This document shows, in pieces, positions 8,466 to 17,489 of a stretch of 64,000 nucleotides of DNA. Source of the stretch: Rikenellaceae bacterium. Lineage in GTDB: Bacteria > Bacteroidota > Bacteroidia > Bacteroidales > Rikenellaceae. The stretch's first letter is position 1. Every line of letters starts with the position of its first letter. Made by a program: the position numbers and the translations under genes. Location of the stretch: the NCBI GenBank assembly GCA_015059845.1, contig SUZR01000004.1:67156-131155 (forward strand), in the 5' to 3' direction. The notes under the pieces were generated by a model. It was not told the origin of the DNA, did not search any database, and saw only the letters and a list, made by a program, of their open reading frames with translations.

Positions 8466-8495
8466 AAGAGCTACCCGATTGGGTAGCTCTTTTAT
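8466..8495 (-). terminator. Intrinsic terminator of small lipoprotein gene
   Basis: An AGAGCTACCC-GATT-GGGTAGCTCT perfect stem with A and T runs on both sides, overlapping the stop codon of the 8492 gene. Confidence 0.75.
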
Positions 8496-8956
8496 TCTAT
8501 TAGTGCATTTTCATCAAGGAATACAACCATTGAATTTGCATCAACTTTTTCATCAATAGAATGCACATAGATTGCTAAACATTTGTAATTATCACTATTA
8601 TTGGGAAAACCCTCAATCTTATATGAACACTCTCCTATTTTCTTAATAACTCCTATCTCAAAGTTCCACTCTGTATCAGTTTTTTTATACGAATATTTCC
8701 CAACTTTGTTACCATCTTTGTCATATATTTCAAGCGCTGGGAAGAATACATCTACAGATGTTGTAAACTTTACTTCACCTCCATTCTGCACATCCAAATA
8801 CGGATATTTTTTTCGTTCTACATTGTCATTTACATATTTACAATCTTCGCCCCAATTAATTAGGACATATGGCTGCTCCTTACGAATGATGTAATCATCT
8901 TTGTCGCAAGCGACGAAAGCAAGCGCTGCGACCATCACAAATAGAATCTTTTTCAT
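8492..8956 (-). CDS. Small lipoprotein of unknown function, paralog of 33247 gene
   Basis: A 154-residue lipoprotein with signal MKKILFVMVAALAFVAC (lipobox Cys at residue 17). The mature part is acidic and beta-rich, with YPYLDVQNGGEVKFTTSVDV, TEWNFEIG and a C-terminal VVFLDENAL. The gene at 33247 encodes a clear paralog with the matching parts YPYMN, LSFTTDCDVF, TECNFEIG and LVFLDEEAL. Codon use is much more AT-rich than neighbouring genes, which suggests recent transfer or relaxed composition. The upstream region is also shared with the paralog, including a homopolymeric G tract. The location is probably an outer-membrane or surface leaflet. No function is recognised. Confidence 0.7.
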   Translation of the reverse strand: MKKILFVMVAALAFVACDKDDYIIRKEQPYVLINWGEDCKYVNDNVERKKYPYLDVQNGGEVKFTTSVDVFFPALEIYDKDGNKVGKYSYKKTDTEWNFEIGVIKKIGECSYKIEGFPNNSDNYKCLAIYVHSIDEKVDANSMVVFLDENALIE

Positions 8957-9004
8957 CGTATTGTGCTTTTAGTTGTTATCGAAAATATTTTCGTTTGCAA
9001 GTTA

Positions 9005-9049
9005 CAAATATAAATGCATTTATGCAAAAAATTGGGGGGGGGTAAATTT
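9005..9049 (-). promoter_or_regulatory. Promoter with 9-G tract upstream of small lipoprotein gene
   Basis: On the minus strand TATATTTG (9005-9012) is the -7 element and TTTTTTG about 13 bp further upstream is the -33 element. The inverted repeat TGCAT-AA-ATGCA lies between them. A homopolymer of nine G (plus strand, 9034-9042) abuts the -33 box. The whole block recurs nearly unchanged at 33161-33210. Confidence 0.6.
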
Positions 9050-9057
9050 CAAAAAAA

Positions 9058-9083
9058 TATGCCCGAGCAACACTCGGGCATAT
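9058..9083 (-). terminator. Intrinsic terminator of OPA transporter gene
   Basis: An ATATGCCCGAG-CAAC-ACTCGGGCATAT stem lies 20 bp after the stop codon of the transporter gene, with an A-rich tract on the far side giving U residues in the minus-strand transcript. Confidence 0.65.
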
Positions 9084-9102
9084 TATAATTTATAGCGAAG
9101 CG

Positions 9103-10569
9103 TTACGCCTTCTGCTCGTCGTAACCTGTTGCCTTTGCACGCCACATAAGCGTGAAAATCAACATACCGATAATAGCCATCGCAATCATCATCAAGAATA
9201 CGTAGTTCCAGCCCTGGCCGGGGTTCACCTTGTTCACCCAATCAACCATAGCACCGATACCCAAACCTGATACGAAGGTACTCAGGTAACCGAAGATACC
9301 TGTCACGCCATTAGCCGTAGCTGCGGCGCTCTTTGTAGCCTGATTAGCTGCGGCGATACCAATCAACGCCTGCGGGCCGTAGATGAAGAATCCTACCATA
9401 CCCAGCACACCTGCCAGCAGCACCACGGGGCTTGTTCCAGGCAGGAAGTAGAAGATTGACATAAAGGCTGCCGCTCCCAACATACAGAATACGCAGGTGC
9501 GGTGTGCGCGGCCCTTGAAGAACTTATCCGTAGCCCAGCCAGCCACGAGCATACCTACGATACCCATAATCTCCGATACGGCGATAATCCAACCTGCATC
9601 GGCAGGCTCCAGACCACGTGCCTCCTGTAAGAACTTGGGACCCCAATCCAGCACGGCAAAGCGTACCACATATACGAAGAAGTTGGCAAAGGCCAGAATC
9701 CAAATCAGCGGGTTGTGGAAGACCTTCTCACGAAGGAATGCCTTGTACTCGGCAGAGTTTGTGTTGTCCTCCACCTTGGTGTGTGTACCCTCCAGCTCGG
9801 GCAGACCTACCGACTTGGGCGTGTCACGCAGGAATACGAACAGGCCCACAGCACCAGCCAACGCGAAGAGGGCAGGCACCCAGAAACACCACTGCCAAGC
9901 ACCCACGTGTGAGGCGGCATTTGTCACCTGCTCCTGCAACAACTCGGGGTTGTCGAGCAGGCCAGGGTTGAGCGTGGTGAGGTTTGTGCGGATGGCCTCC
10001 ACGGCTGCGGCATTGCCCGTCATATCGCTACCCATCGAGCCCATAACGTATCCGCAGAGGATAGCCAAAAGGCTCGCACCGATAGAGTGAGAGGTGTTCC
10101 ATACCGACATCTTTGTAGCCAGCTCGTGGGGCGGAATCCAGTGCGTCAAAAGACGTGCGCACGGGGGGAAGCCGCTACCCTGGAAGATGTTGTTCAGCAC
10201 CAACAGCACGCCAAACAAAACCACCAGCGAGTGGGGTGCCACACCCAGCTTCACGCCCAGAATCGAGGGGCTGAAGCCAAACGCGAAGCTCGCCAACACG
10301 CAGAGCAAAAGGCCGATAGACATATGGTAACGACCATTCATACGGTCCGCCAGCAGACCATTCATAAAACGCGAGAGGCCGTAGATAAGACCTACGACGG
10401 TCATAATAATACCGAAGCTGGTGTTCGAGATACCGTACTCGGCCGCCAAACCGGGGATGGCGAATGAGAAGTTCTTACGCACGAAGTAGAATAGCGCGTA
10501 TCCAATCATCGTTGCGGCGATGGTACGATACTGCCAATACTTGAATTTTTTGGCTTGTTCCTGTGTCAT
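9103..10569 (-). CDS. Organophosphate:phosphate antiporter, OPA-family MFS (GlpT/UhpC-like)
   Basis: A 488-residue, 12-helix major facilitator. The N-terminal YFVRKNFSFAIPGL segment is typical of the GlpT/UhpT/UhpC group, and the loop motif NGLLADRMNGRYH follows. These exchange glycerol-3-phosphate or hexose-phosphate for inorganic phosphate across the inner membrane. ATG 10569 (MTQEQAKKF) is chosen because the reading frame upstream only offers a TTG, and because the -7 element at 10613-10620 would leave no leader for it. The gene stands alone with its own promoter and terminator. Which organophosphate is carried cannot be decided. Confidence 0.85.
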   Translation of the reverse strand: MTQEQAKKFKYWQYRTIAATMIGYALFYFVRKNFSFAIPGLAAEYGISNTSFGIIMTVVGLIYGLSRFMNGLLADRMNGRYHMSIGLLLCVLASFAFGFSPSILGVKLGVAPHSLVVLFGVLLVLNNIFQGSGFPPCARLLTHWIPPHELATKMSVWNTSHSIGASLLAILCGYVMGSMGSDMTGNAAAVEAIRTNLTTLNPGLLDNPELLQEQVTNAASHVGAWQWCFWVPALFALAGAVGLFVFLRDTPKSVGLPELEGTHTKVEDNTNSAEYKAFLREKVFHNPLIWILAFANFFVYVVRFAVLDWGPKFLQEARGLEPADAGWIIAVSEIMGIVGMLVAGWATDKFFKGRAHRTCVFCMLGAAAFMSIFYFLPGTSPVVLLAGVLGMVGFFIYGPQALIGIAAANQATKSAAATANGVTGIFGYLSTFVSGLGIGAMVDWVNKVNPGQGWNYVFLMMIAMAIIGMLIFTLMWRAKATGYDEQKA

Positions 10570-10612
10570 AATATTTTGGTTTTTTGTTTCAGACGTAGTA
10601 GTTTTCAACTTA

Positions 10613-10620
10613 CAAAGTTA
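10613..10620 (-). promoter_or_regulatory. -7 promoter element for OPA transporter
   Basis: TAACTTTG on the minus strand, 43 bp upstream of the preferred ATG at 10569. Confidence 0.55.
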
Positions 10621-11189
10621 TAAATATTATTTGGAATTATGGAGTGTTTTTGTGGGTTTTAGTAGTTTTTAGAAGAAAGAAGGGGTTGTTTGGGGTGATT
10701 TTTGGGCCGAGAGGTGAAGGGTTGAAGATGAGGGATTTAGGGTGGGAGGGGTTAAATAATTTGATAAATAATTGAATTTTTATTGTTAAATTACTTGACA
10801 AACGCTTTTTGAGATATTATATTTGCAGTGTCAAACATCGACGTAAATAGTGCGCAGAGATAGTTTGCAGAGGAGATTTTCGTTGATAGACAAGAAAAAT
10901 ACAATATATTAAATTTTTTAACTCTACGTTATGGTAGGATATTGTTTTATCAAATACTTCGCAGTGGCCGTGAAAGAGCGGCGCAAAAGGCGGTTATAAA
11001 CATATCAACAGCAGGATAAACATCTGTAACATTGCTTTTCAACAATTTTTGACAGGCAGGTAACACGCTTATAATCTTGCGATAAGCCACTAACAATAAA
11101 GGGTTATCAACAAAGCGAAACAACCTATAAACATATTTATCAACAACAAGGGCCCGCTTGCGCGGTTCCCGACCTTAAACACCCATAAA
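10621..11189 (+). promoter_or_regulatory. Long leader/regulatory region of the capsid operon
   Basis: No credible gene. A G-tract-rich stretch lies at about 10680-10751. A strong promoter candidate follows, TTGACAA with TATATTTG (10818-10825), which would give a leader of roughly 360 nt before the first phage-type gene at 11190. Within the leader, the 9-mer TTATCAACA occurs exactly at 11104-11112 and 11137-11145 and with one change at 11002-11010, and TATAAACAT-type words repeat. TTATCAACA differs from the classical DnaA box by one base. The function is unknown; operator or replication-linked control are possibilities. Confidence 0.5.
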
Positions 11190-11594
11190 ATGAACCGAAA
11201 AAAACTTCTTCAGGCTGCCCAACGCATAGCAACGGCCGAGGGCTATCAATTCTATTCGACCGACGAGCGGCATCTCTCGCAGATAGTGGAGAGCTACCCT
11301 GCGATGTGGCTCGCACCACCCACATTCTCAACGATGGAGGGGCGAAAGCACGGCAAGATAACCTACTCCGTCACGCTCCACGCTCTCGATGCGGGGGCAA
11401 AGCTGCCACCCCAAGAGCGCGAGGGAGTATGGGAGAGGCTGGAGCTGGATATTGTAAACCTCTTCTCGACGCTCTCCGAGGAGGATTTTGTGGTGGCGGT
11501 AGAGGATTTGAAGATACGCCACACGAGTCACACTCTCACCTCACACGGCGAGGTAGCAGCAACGGCAACGGCCGATGTTATAACGTTTTTCTAA
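11190..11594 (+). CDS. Unknown protein, first gene of phage-structural operon
   Basis: A 134-residue protein with no family recognised. It has a basic start (MNRKKLLQAAQRIA), a helical N-terminal half and alternating beta strands in the C-terminal half (GKITYSVTLHAL, HTLTSHGEVAATATADV). Size and fold pattern resemble tail-terminator or tail-completion proteins of siphophages, and its position before two tail-like genes fits, but this is only an inference. It is separated from the next gene by 22 bp. The ATG at 11190 ends a ~360-nt leader. Confidence 0.55.
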   Translation: MNRKKLLQAAQRIATAEGYQFYSTDERHLSQIVESYPAMWLAPPTFSTMEGRKHGKITYSVTLHALDAGAKLPPQEREGVWERLELDIVNLFSTLSEEDFVVAVEDLKIRHTSHTLTSHGEVAATATADVITFF

Positions 11595-11616
11595 AAACCT
11601 TTAACCCATTAACAGT

Positions 11617-12591
11617 ATGAAATTTACATCTATTCCCGAGGCGTACTCATCGTTTCGGGAGCCACTCCTCTACGCCTTTGACACCGAGCTTGCGGAGCCG
11701 CAGGACGTAGAGCTGAAAATAATTGACAAGAGCAACGGCACAACCCTCGGCAGCAAGCGTCTGCACGGGGTGACAACGGGCGAGGTGGACATCGCTCCCT
11801 ACCTGCGCAGCGAGGCCGTAACAGCGCTCCCCGACAGCATCACAGAGTGCGGCGAGGTGGATACCCACTCTCAGATAAAGGTCGTGGTGGAGGCCGAGGG
11901 GGTAAGCTCGGCCGTGCGCAACTACATCGCGGCGAAGGTGGACCTCGACAAGATTTACACTCCGCTGATGACGCAGCTAACACACCGCACGATGGCACGC
12001 GACGAGTTCGACCTCATATCGTTCTTCTCGCTCCCCGACATTGTGGTCGAGGTGGTGGTGGAGTTCTTCGGCAAGGGTACGGAGCGCATCTCCATAACGC
12101 CTGCTTCGGGCGGCCAACGAGTGGTGGCGGTGACGGCCCGTGGCAGAGAGGATGTGGAGAGTATTCGTGCTACGGTGATGGTTGACGGGGTGGCAACAAC
12201 CGTCGTGGAGTACGAAATCAAGGAGAACCTGCGCAGCGCACGCCGCGTGGCGTGGCTCAACGACCACCTTGCACCCGAGCTATACACCTTCCCGCTGCGC
12301 AAGAGCGTGCTTATCGAGGCGGCACGCAAGCGGATGGAGAGCATCTGGGGCCGAGAGGCTGCGACGGCCGAGCGCGAGAATGAGCTGAAGCTAATCTCGG
12401 CATACGAACCGCAGGCGCAGATTGAAGCACTCAGCTCCATCCTCTCCACACCGAAGGCGTGGCTGGTGAAGGGTTGCGAGTTGCAGCGCGTGGAGATTAC
12501 CACCGACCGCGTGATGCCGGCGACATCGGGTAAGATGGGTATCATCGAGGTGGATATTCGTGCCGCACAGGAGGGCGAGAGGCTATGGTAA
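11617..12591 (+). CDS. Unknown phage-structural protein, possible tail component
   Basis: A 324-residue protein without a recognised family. The N-terminal part (FREPLLYAFDTE, VELKIIDKSNGTTLGSKRLHG) reads as beta strands of a carbohydrate-binding-like or tail beta-sandwich. The middle HRTMARDEFDLISFF and the end STPKAWLVKGCELQRVEITTDRV suggest a second domain. It overlaps the next gene by 7 bp, so the two are translationally coupled and probably assemble together. Genes with such paired layout precede baseplate or tail proteins in Bacteroidales prophages as far as I recall; this is low-grade support. Confidence 0.5.
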   Translation: MKFTSIPEAYSSFREPLLYAFDTELAEPQDVELKIIDKSNGTTLGSKRLHGVTTGEVDIAPYLRSEAVTALPDSITECGEVDTHSQIKVVVEAEGVSSAVRNYIAAKVDLDKIYTPLMTQLTHRTMARDEFDLISFFSLPDIVVEVVVEFFGKGTERISITPASGGQRVVAVTARGREDVESIRATVMVDGVATTVVEYEIKENLRSARRVAWLNDHLAPELYTFPLRKSVLIEAARKRMESIWGREAATAERENELKLISAYEPQAQIEALSSILSTPKAWLVKGCELQRVEITTDRVMPATSGKMGIIEVDIRAAQEGERLW

Positions 12592-14924
12592 AGATTTTCG
12601 TGGATGGGGTACTCTGTGACCTCGAGGCAGGTTATATGCTGCCGAAAAACATCTTCACTCTCGATGGTGGAGCCTTCGCCAAGGCCTCGCAGCAGCAGTC
12701 GGGGCGCAGCGTGGAGCTGAGGCTGCCCTCCACCCCCTGCAACGACAAGATTATGCTTCACGCCACTGACCCCTGCGCCGGGGAGCGTTTCAACGACAAC
12801 TACCACGAGGCGGTGGTTGCGGTAGATGGCGTGGAGCTGCTGCGCGGTGTAGTGACACTAAGAGCCATCGAGGGTAAGCAGAGGGCGGCGACGTACATCA
12901 TCCGCGTGCGTGACGGGGCAGGCGACTGGGCGGAGAGTGCCGCACGTACCGACCTGAAGGATACGGCATTGGCGTACAACGTAACAATCAGCGAGGAGCT
13001 TATCGAAAAGAGTTGGAGCGAGGATGTGGCGGTGCGCTACCTGCCTGTGCGTCACGACGACTACACCCCCGCCTACGACTCCACGTCGCTCTTCCCGCCA
13101 CAGAGGGTGATGAGCGTGGGCGACTACCACCCATTCATCTCGGTGGATAAGCTGCTCCGAGCCATCTTCGCGGCGCAGGGGTATGAGGTTGTGAGTGACT
13201 TTATGCTCGGCGAGGAGTGGACCAAGCTCCACATCAGCGGCTGCTACGCTGCGGCGGGCAAGTCGCTCACAAAGCTCAATGAGGCGGCAGGATTCCTCGC
13301 AGGGCGCGAGAGTGAGCCGACGGCTACGGCCGATGTGGCGGGACGTGTGTGGCTCACGCCGCTGGTGCTCACCTCGTCACTCGGCAACTTCGTGGAGAGT
13401 GTGGAGGGCGACACACGCTACAACAACAACGACGCCCTGACAATAATTGATGAGGGTGTGACGTACACTCCGCCCGTAGCCCTGACGGCGGGTTTTGAGC
13501 TGAGGCTGAAGTACAAGACCGACTACAAAATCTCCTCGGGCGTGGGGTTGCAGGGATTTAATGCCCTCTACGTTGACGCGGGGTGCGACCTGAAGTTCAA
13601 CCTCGAAAACCCCTTCCCCGACCGTCGCAACGCGGCTACGGCAGGGGTGCAGTACCGATGTGTGATATTCGACTACGAGGAGGATACAATCTACCGCCTG
13701 CTCTACACCTCCGATGAGGGTAGCGGAATACTCACGGTATTTACCGTCGGCTCGACCTACGTAACCATTCCAGAGGGACACACCAACGTAAGATGCACGT
13801 TGCAGCGAAAAATCGACAACGACACATTTGTCGATATGAATGAGGGATGGTCGCTCTACGATGGCTGGGTTGAAGATGAGGGTGAGATTGAGGTGGATGT
13901 GACGCTGCGCACGCCGCCCGAGATGATTACCCCCACGACGGGCAAGAGCTTCGCACGTATGTATCTGCACGGCGCAGCCGAGGGGCAGCGCATAACGCTC
14001 TCGAAGGAGTGTACGCTAAGGCCCATATTCTCGGCCGCACCGACGATAGGCTCCGCTCTGAGCCTGGCCGACATCACCCACCACGGGGTGAGCCAAATGG
14101 AGTTTATCGAGGCGGTACAGCAGCTCTTCAATCTCCGCATAGCCACCGATGCGGCGGCCCGCAAGGTCTATATTGAGCCGTATGATGGGTTTTACAACGG
14201 CGAGATTTATGACTGGAGCAGTCGTGTGGAGATGGGCGGAGTGATGGAGGCCGAACAGATGGCCTCCAAGCTCAAGAAGCGTCGCACGCTATGCTACCGA
14301 GCCGAGGCAGATGGCGCCGTAAGTCGCTACAACACGCAGAACGACACCACGTTAGGTGAGTGGACAACGACCACAGACTCTTATGCTGCCGTGTTGGGCC
14401 GCGAGCGCCGTGCCAATCCTCTGTTCTGCCCCACGTTATCCGCGGCGGGGATTCACGCCTCGGCACCCTCCGCGCTCATTATGCAGGTGGGTGACCGCGA
14501 CAGTGACGAGGTGGAGAGCGTAACCACTCGCATCGTGCGTTATGAGGGTCTGCGAGAGCTGCCCAACGGGGAGGTGTGGAGTTTCCCGTCGTATGCGCAG
14601 AGCTACCCCTTTGCCGCCTTCCACGCCGCGGGGGAGTTCACGCTCTGCTTCGAGGATAGAGATGGCGAGCAGGGGCTGCACCGCTACTACGACAACGAGT
14701 GGCAGGCCGAGCAGATGCTCTGCACACTGACGCTCGACCTCCATCTCTCACCGCACGAGGTGGCAGAGATAGGCCGCTACGAGGGTACGGGGCCGAATAT
14801 GCGTTCGCGCTATCGCCTGAACCTCTCGGGGCAGGGAGCTACATACACGCTCGCGGCGGTGGAGTCGTACGACACGGAGCGAGGGGTGGCAAGATGTAGA
14901 TTCGCGAGAATGTTGAACGATTAA
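12585..14924 (+). CDS. Large phage tail/baseplate-like protein
   Basis: A 779-residue protein, the largest of the operon. The first 50 residues (KIFVDGVLCDLE, SGRSVELRLPSTPCNDKIM) resemble the start of large uncharacterised tail proteins of Bacteroidales phages, which open with a sandwich domain imposed on a template strand. A later segment, FIEAVQQLFNLRIATDAA followed by KVYIEPYDGFY, looks like the assembly-hub core found in baseplate proteins. No catalytic motif was found. Translation is coupled to the previous gene by overlap. Likely part of an adsorption or tail-tip structure. This is an inference from size, position and general pattern. Confidence 0.5.
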   Translation: MVKIFVDGVLCDLEAGYMLPKNIFTLDGGAFAKASQQQSGRSVELRLPSTPCNDKIMLHATDPCAGERFNDNYHEAVVAVDGVELLRGVVTLRAIEGKQRAATYIIRVRDGAGDWAESAARTDLKDTALAYNVTISEELIEKSWSEDVAVRYLPVRHDDYTPAYDSTSLFPPQRVMSVGDYHPFISVDKLLRAIFAAQGYEVVSDFMLGEEWTKLHISGCYAAAGKSLTKLNEAAGFLAGRESEPTATADVAGRVWLTPLVLTSSLGNFVESVEGDTRYNNNDALTIIDEGVTYTPPVALTAGFELRLKYKTDYKISSGVGLQGFNALYVDAGCDLKFNLENPFPDRRNAATAGVQYRCVIFDYEEDTIYRLLYTSDEGSGILTVFTVGSTYVTIPEGHTNVRCTLQRKIDNDTFVDMNEGWSLYDGWVEDEGEIEVDVTLRTPPEMITPTTGKSFARMYLHGAAEGQRITLSKECTLRPIFSAAPTIGSALSLADITHHGVSQMEFIEAVQQLFNLRIATDAAARKVYIEPYDGFYNGEIYDWSSRVEMGGVMEAEQMASKLKKRRTLCYRAEADGAVSRYNTQNDTTLGEWTTTTDSYAAVLGRERRANPLFCPTLSAAGIHASAPSALIMQVGDRDSDEVESVTTRIVRYEGLRELPNGEVWSFPSYAQSYPFAAFHAAGEFTLCFEDRDGEQGLHRYYDNEWQAEQMLCTLTLDLHLSPHEVAEIGRYEGTGPNMRSRYRLNLSGQGATYTLAAVESYDTERGVARCRFARMLND

Positions 14925-14948
14925 AAGAGTAAAAACCTTAAAAACTTT

Positions 14949-15947
14949 ATGCAAACAAAAATCACAATCAGAAACGAGGCTCAGACCTGCTACATCGACA
15001 TCGAGGGCACTATCGGCGTGCCCGAGCAGCATCAGTTCGAGAATGCATCTACGCGTGTAGCTACGTTTGAGACCTTCCGCAAGGAGGTGGCACGCATAGC
15101 CGAGATTAACGCCACGAGCGTGGTGGTCAACATCCGCTCGACGGGTGGCGACGTGAACGATGCGCTGCTCATCTACGACGCCTTGCAGGGGTTGGATGCT
15201 CGCATCACAACACGCTGCTACGGCTACACCGCATCGGCGGCGACAATCATCGCGCAGGCGGCAAATGAGGGCTGCCGCGAGATTTCGACAAACGCTATGT
15301 ACCTGATTCACAAATCGACCTGCGCCATCGAGGGTAACTCCGCATCGCTGGAGGCACGTGCCGAGCTGTTGCGCAAGACCGATGAGCGACTGGCACACCT
15401 CTACGCTATGCACTCGGGTCGTGAGGCGGAGGTGTTCGCTACGCTGATGGCCGAGAACAACGGCGAGGGTCGCTGGCTGACAGCCGAGGAGGCTGTGGAG
15501 GCGGGCCTGGCCGACAAGATTATCGACAACGTATTTGTCGGCTCGCTCGTGCCAGAGGGCGAGGAGGCGTTGCCCACCGATGAGGTTAAGCCAAATGTCG
15601 AGAACTCGGTGGCGGGAGAGATTATCCGCTACCTGCTGGGTCGCCTGGCCTACCGCATCGAGGAGTGGATTGAGCGTCTGCACGAGAAGCACCAGCAGAA
15701 GCGTCAGGAGCGTCTTGCCGAGAAGCAGGCAAAGGAGGAGCTCACTGAGGAGCCCGCAGCAGAGGAGGCATTGCCGCAGGCCGAGGCGAAGCAGCCGACG
15801 CACTCGGCAATACTCTTTGACGAGGGGCAGCGTCGCTATGCGGCAACGCAGGTGAAGGCCTCGGAAGACCCCTCGATGAGCGCACCTCACGCACTCTCGA
15901 ACGAGAAGGCGTATGCCGACGATGCAAAGGCCTTTGGCCGATACTAA
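14949..15947 (+). CDS. ClpP-like prohead maturation protease
   Basis: A 332-residue protein with a ClpP/crotonase-type serine protease domain over residues ~1-195. The nucleophile is Ser96 in GYTASAATIIA, the His is H121 in MYLIHKST, and the oxyanion strand is IRSTGGDVNDA (residues 62-72). Phage relatives cleave the capsid scaffold before packaging. The C-terminal half (residues ~200-332) is highly charged and Glu/Lys-rich with coiled-coil character, which fits a fused scaffold segment. It sits 64 bp upstream of the major capsid gene, as expected. The start follows a 24-bp gap. Confidence 0.8.
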   Translation: MQTKITIRNEAQTCYIDIEGTIGVPEQHQFENASTRVATFETFRKEVARIAEINATSVVVNIRSTGGDVNDALLIYDALQGLDARITTRCYGYTASAATIIAQAANEGCREISTNAMYLIHKSTCAIEGNSASLEARAELLRKTDERLAHLYAMHSGREAEVFATLMAENNGEGRWLTAEEAVEAGLADKIIDNVFVGSLVPEGEEALPTDEVKPNVENSVAGEIIRYLLGRLAYRIEEWIERLHEKHQQKRQERLAEKQAKEELTEEPAAEEALPQAEAKQPTHSAILFDEGQRRYAATQVKASEDPSMSAPHALSNEKAYADDAKAFGRY

Positions 15948-16011
15948 AACCTAACGAAAAACAATCCAAGTAAGAAAAACAACCATTTAACAAATTAAAA
16001 TCCAAGTAATT

Positions 16012-17004
16012 ATGTCAAGCATTATCGTAAATCCCAAGAACTATTCAGGTCACGAGCTCGAGACCATCTTCTTCCGTCCTTTGTTGAGCGGCCCCTCGGC
16101 CGAGTCACTCGGAATCCGTATCCTCTACAATATGCCTATGCCCACCGTGGTGCAGATTTGGGACCGCAAGGGCAACGTGCTCTCACCCTTCGATGAGGCA
16201 TCAGGCTGGAGCGGCGGCGTAAAGACCACACACTACCAGAAGACGATTCCTATGTCACGCGTGAAGGCTGAGAACGCCTTCTCGGCCAGCGACTACTTCT
16301 CGACAATCTTCGAGCTTATCACCAACCGCGCGGATGTGAATATGGAGGATTTGTCGGGCACAGAGCTGGAGGCTGCCGAGACTGAGTTGTTCCGCCGCGC
16401 CATTGCCGAGTCAATCCGTATGAACCTCTGGTTGGGTGACAAGGGTGGCACGCTGAACACAGGCTACACCAGCTTCGACGGTCTGTTGAAGATTGTCGAT
16501 GAGCGTGTGAAGAGCGGCGCTATCACCCACGCAGCCAAGGACCTCGACTCACAGCTCGGCGACTACTCTATCGCCGAGGTACTCTCGAAGATTGTCGATG
16601 AGGCAAGTCCCCGTCTGAAGGGTATGTTCCCCGAGGGTCAGGTGGCATTCTTCGTATCGCCCTCAATCTACTCTCAGTATGAGGCTTACCTCGACTACTC
16701 GTACGGCTCGGCATCATATCAGGATGCGCAGACAGGTCGTCAGCAGTTGATGTTCCACGGCTTCCCCGTAATCGACATCAACCTCGAGCCCGCCATTGGC
16801 GAGTCATCACTCTCGAAGGACTTCATCATCTTCACCGACCGTCGTAACCTCGTGATGGCGGTAAATACGGCCGACAGCCCCGGCTCGGAGGTGCGTATGT
16901 GGTACAACCCCGACGAGATGGAGAACCGTCAGCGTGCCGTATTCGCCATCGGTTGCGAGATTCTGGACGAGGAGCTGGTAACGGCTTACATCAACGCCGA
17001 GTAA
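16012..17004 (+). CDS. Phage major capsid protein (HK97-fold)
   Basis: A 330-residue protein with the features of the HK97-like capsid group: an early Arg/Pro-rich loop (FFRPLLSGPSAESLGIRI), an extended middle with MNLWLGDKGGTLNTGY, a helix 'RAIAESIRMN', an A-domain-like FFVSPSIYSQYEAYLDYS, and the C-terminal DFIIFTDRRNLVMAVN followed by EVRMWYNPDEMENRQRAVF, typical of phage capsids near the C-terminus. Codon use is biased as in highly expressed genes. Family knowledge predicts a T-number shell formed after cleavage by the protease encoded just upstream. The remaining frame is fully open, so a functional shell protein is likely. Confidence 0.8.
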   Translation: MSSIIVNPKNYSGHELETIFFRPLLSGPSAESLGIRILYNMPMPTVVQIWDRKGNVLSPFDEASGWSGGVKTTHYQKTIPMSRVKAENAFSASDYFSTIFELITNRADVNMEDLSGTELEAAETELFRRAIAESIRMNLWLGDKGGTLNTGYTSFDGLLKIVDERVKSGAITHAAKDLDSQLGDYSIAEVLSKIVDEASPRLKGMFPEGQVAFFVSPSIYSQYEAYLDYSYGSASYQDAQTGRQQLMFHGFPVIDINLEPAIGESSLSKDFIIFTDRRNLVMAVNTADSPGSEVRMWYNPDEMENRQRAVFAIGCEILDEELVTAYINAE

Positions 17005-17017
17005 AACACGCTCTGCT

Positions 17018-17467
17018 ATGGCCCAGATTAAGAAATACAAGCCCATAGGTGGCATAACGGCTGCCGAGCTCTTCACCGTGGGCGACAAGGTCGGGGCAGA
17101 GGAGTTGATTGCGGGGCAGGGAGTGGCGGTAGCGCTGGTCGATGACGGCTCGAAATACGAAGAGGTGGCCTCGGCAGATGCTACACTGGTGAGCGTGCAA
17201 CACACGCTCACCCTCTGCTCCGATAGACAACTTGCCGCAGCGTGGTTCGACGAGGGGTTTTTGCAGCACGCAGCCACCGAGGGCCTCGCAGCAAGGGTGA
17301 GCTTAGCCACGGGCGAAGAGCTTCTGCTCGGATACTCGGAGCGTTTCGGCTTCGAGCAGGCGCTGCGGCTCAAGTCGCTCAGCTTCAGCTCCGGCAGCAG
17401 CCCCAACGACTCGCCGCGGGTGGTGCTGACACTTGCGGCGTGTGACACCGACTCGGCAATAAAATAA
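17018..17467 (+). CDS. Unknown small protein between capsid and portal genes
   Basis: A 149-residue protein. The N-terminal half looks like a small beta-barrel (MAQIKKYKPIGGITAAELFT, GQGVAVALVDDGSKYEE) and the C-terminal half is beta-rich, ending in SPRVVLTLAACDTDSAIK. It could be a capsid decoration or head-completion protein given its place after the capsid gene (13-bp gap), but no family is recognised. The next gene follows after 22 bp. Confidence 0.5.
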   Translation: MAQIKKYKPIGGITAAELFTVGDKVGAEELIAGQGVAVALVDDGSKYEEVASADATLVSVQHTLTLCSDRQLAAAWFDEGFLQHAATEGLAARVSLATGEELLLGYSERFGFEQALRLKSLSFSSGSSPNDSPRVVLTLAACDTDSAIK

Positions 17468-17489
17468 TCGCATAAAAAGGATTCAAGAA

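Noticed and set aside
10680..10751. G-quadruplex regulatory element
   Set aside because: Several GGG/GGGG runs exist, but spacing is long and irregular and there is no conserved context; too weak to claim.
10931..10999. 22-codon ORF (MVGYCFIKYF...) in the capsid operon leader
   Set aside because: Too short, no ribosome binding site that stands out and no recognisable features; chance is likely.
11002..11145. Chromosomal replication origin
   Set aside because: Only three DnaA-box-like words, each off by one or more bases, no dnaA or dnaN nearby and no AT-rich unwinding block next to them; kept only as a regulatory observation.
13377..13970. Long antisense ORFs inside the tail-like gene and elsewhere (for example 2173-3561 minus, 14748-15890 minus)
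   Set aside because: They are shadows of real GC-rich genes on the other strand, with Arg/His/Gly-rich unnatural composition and no domains.
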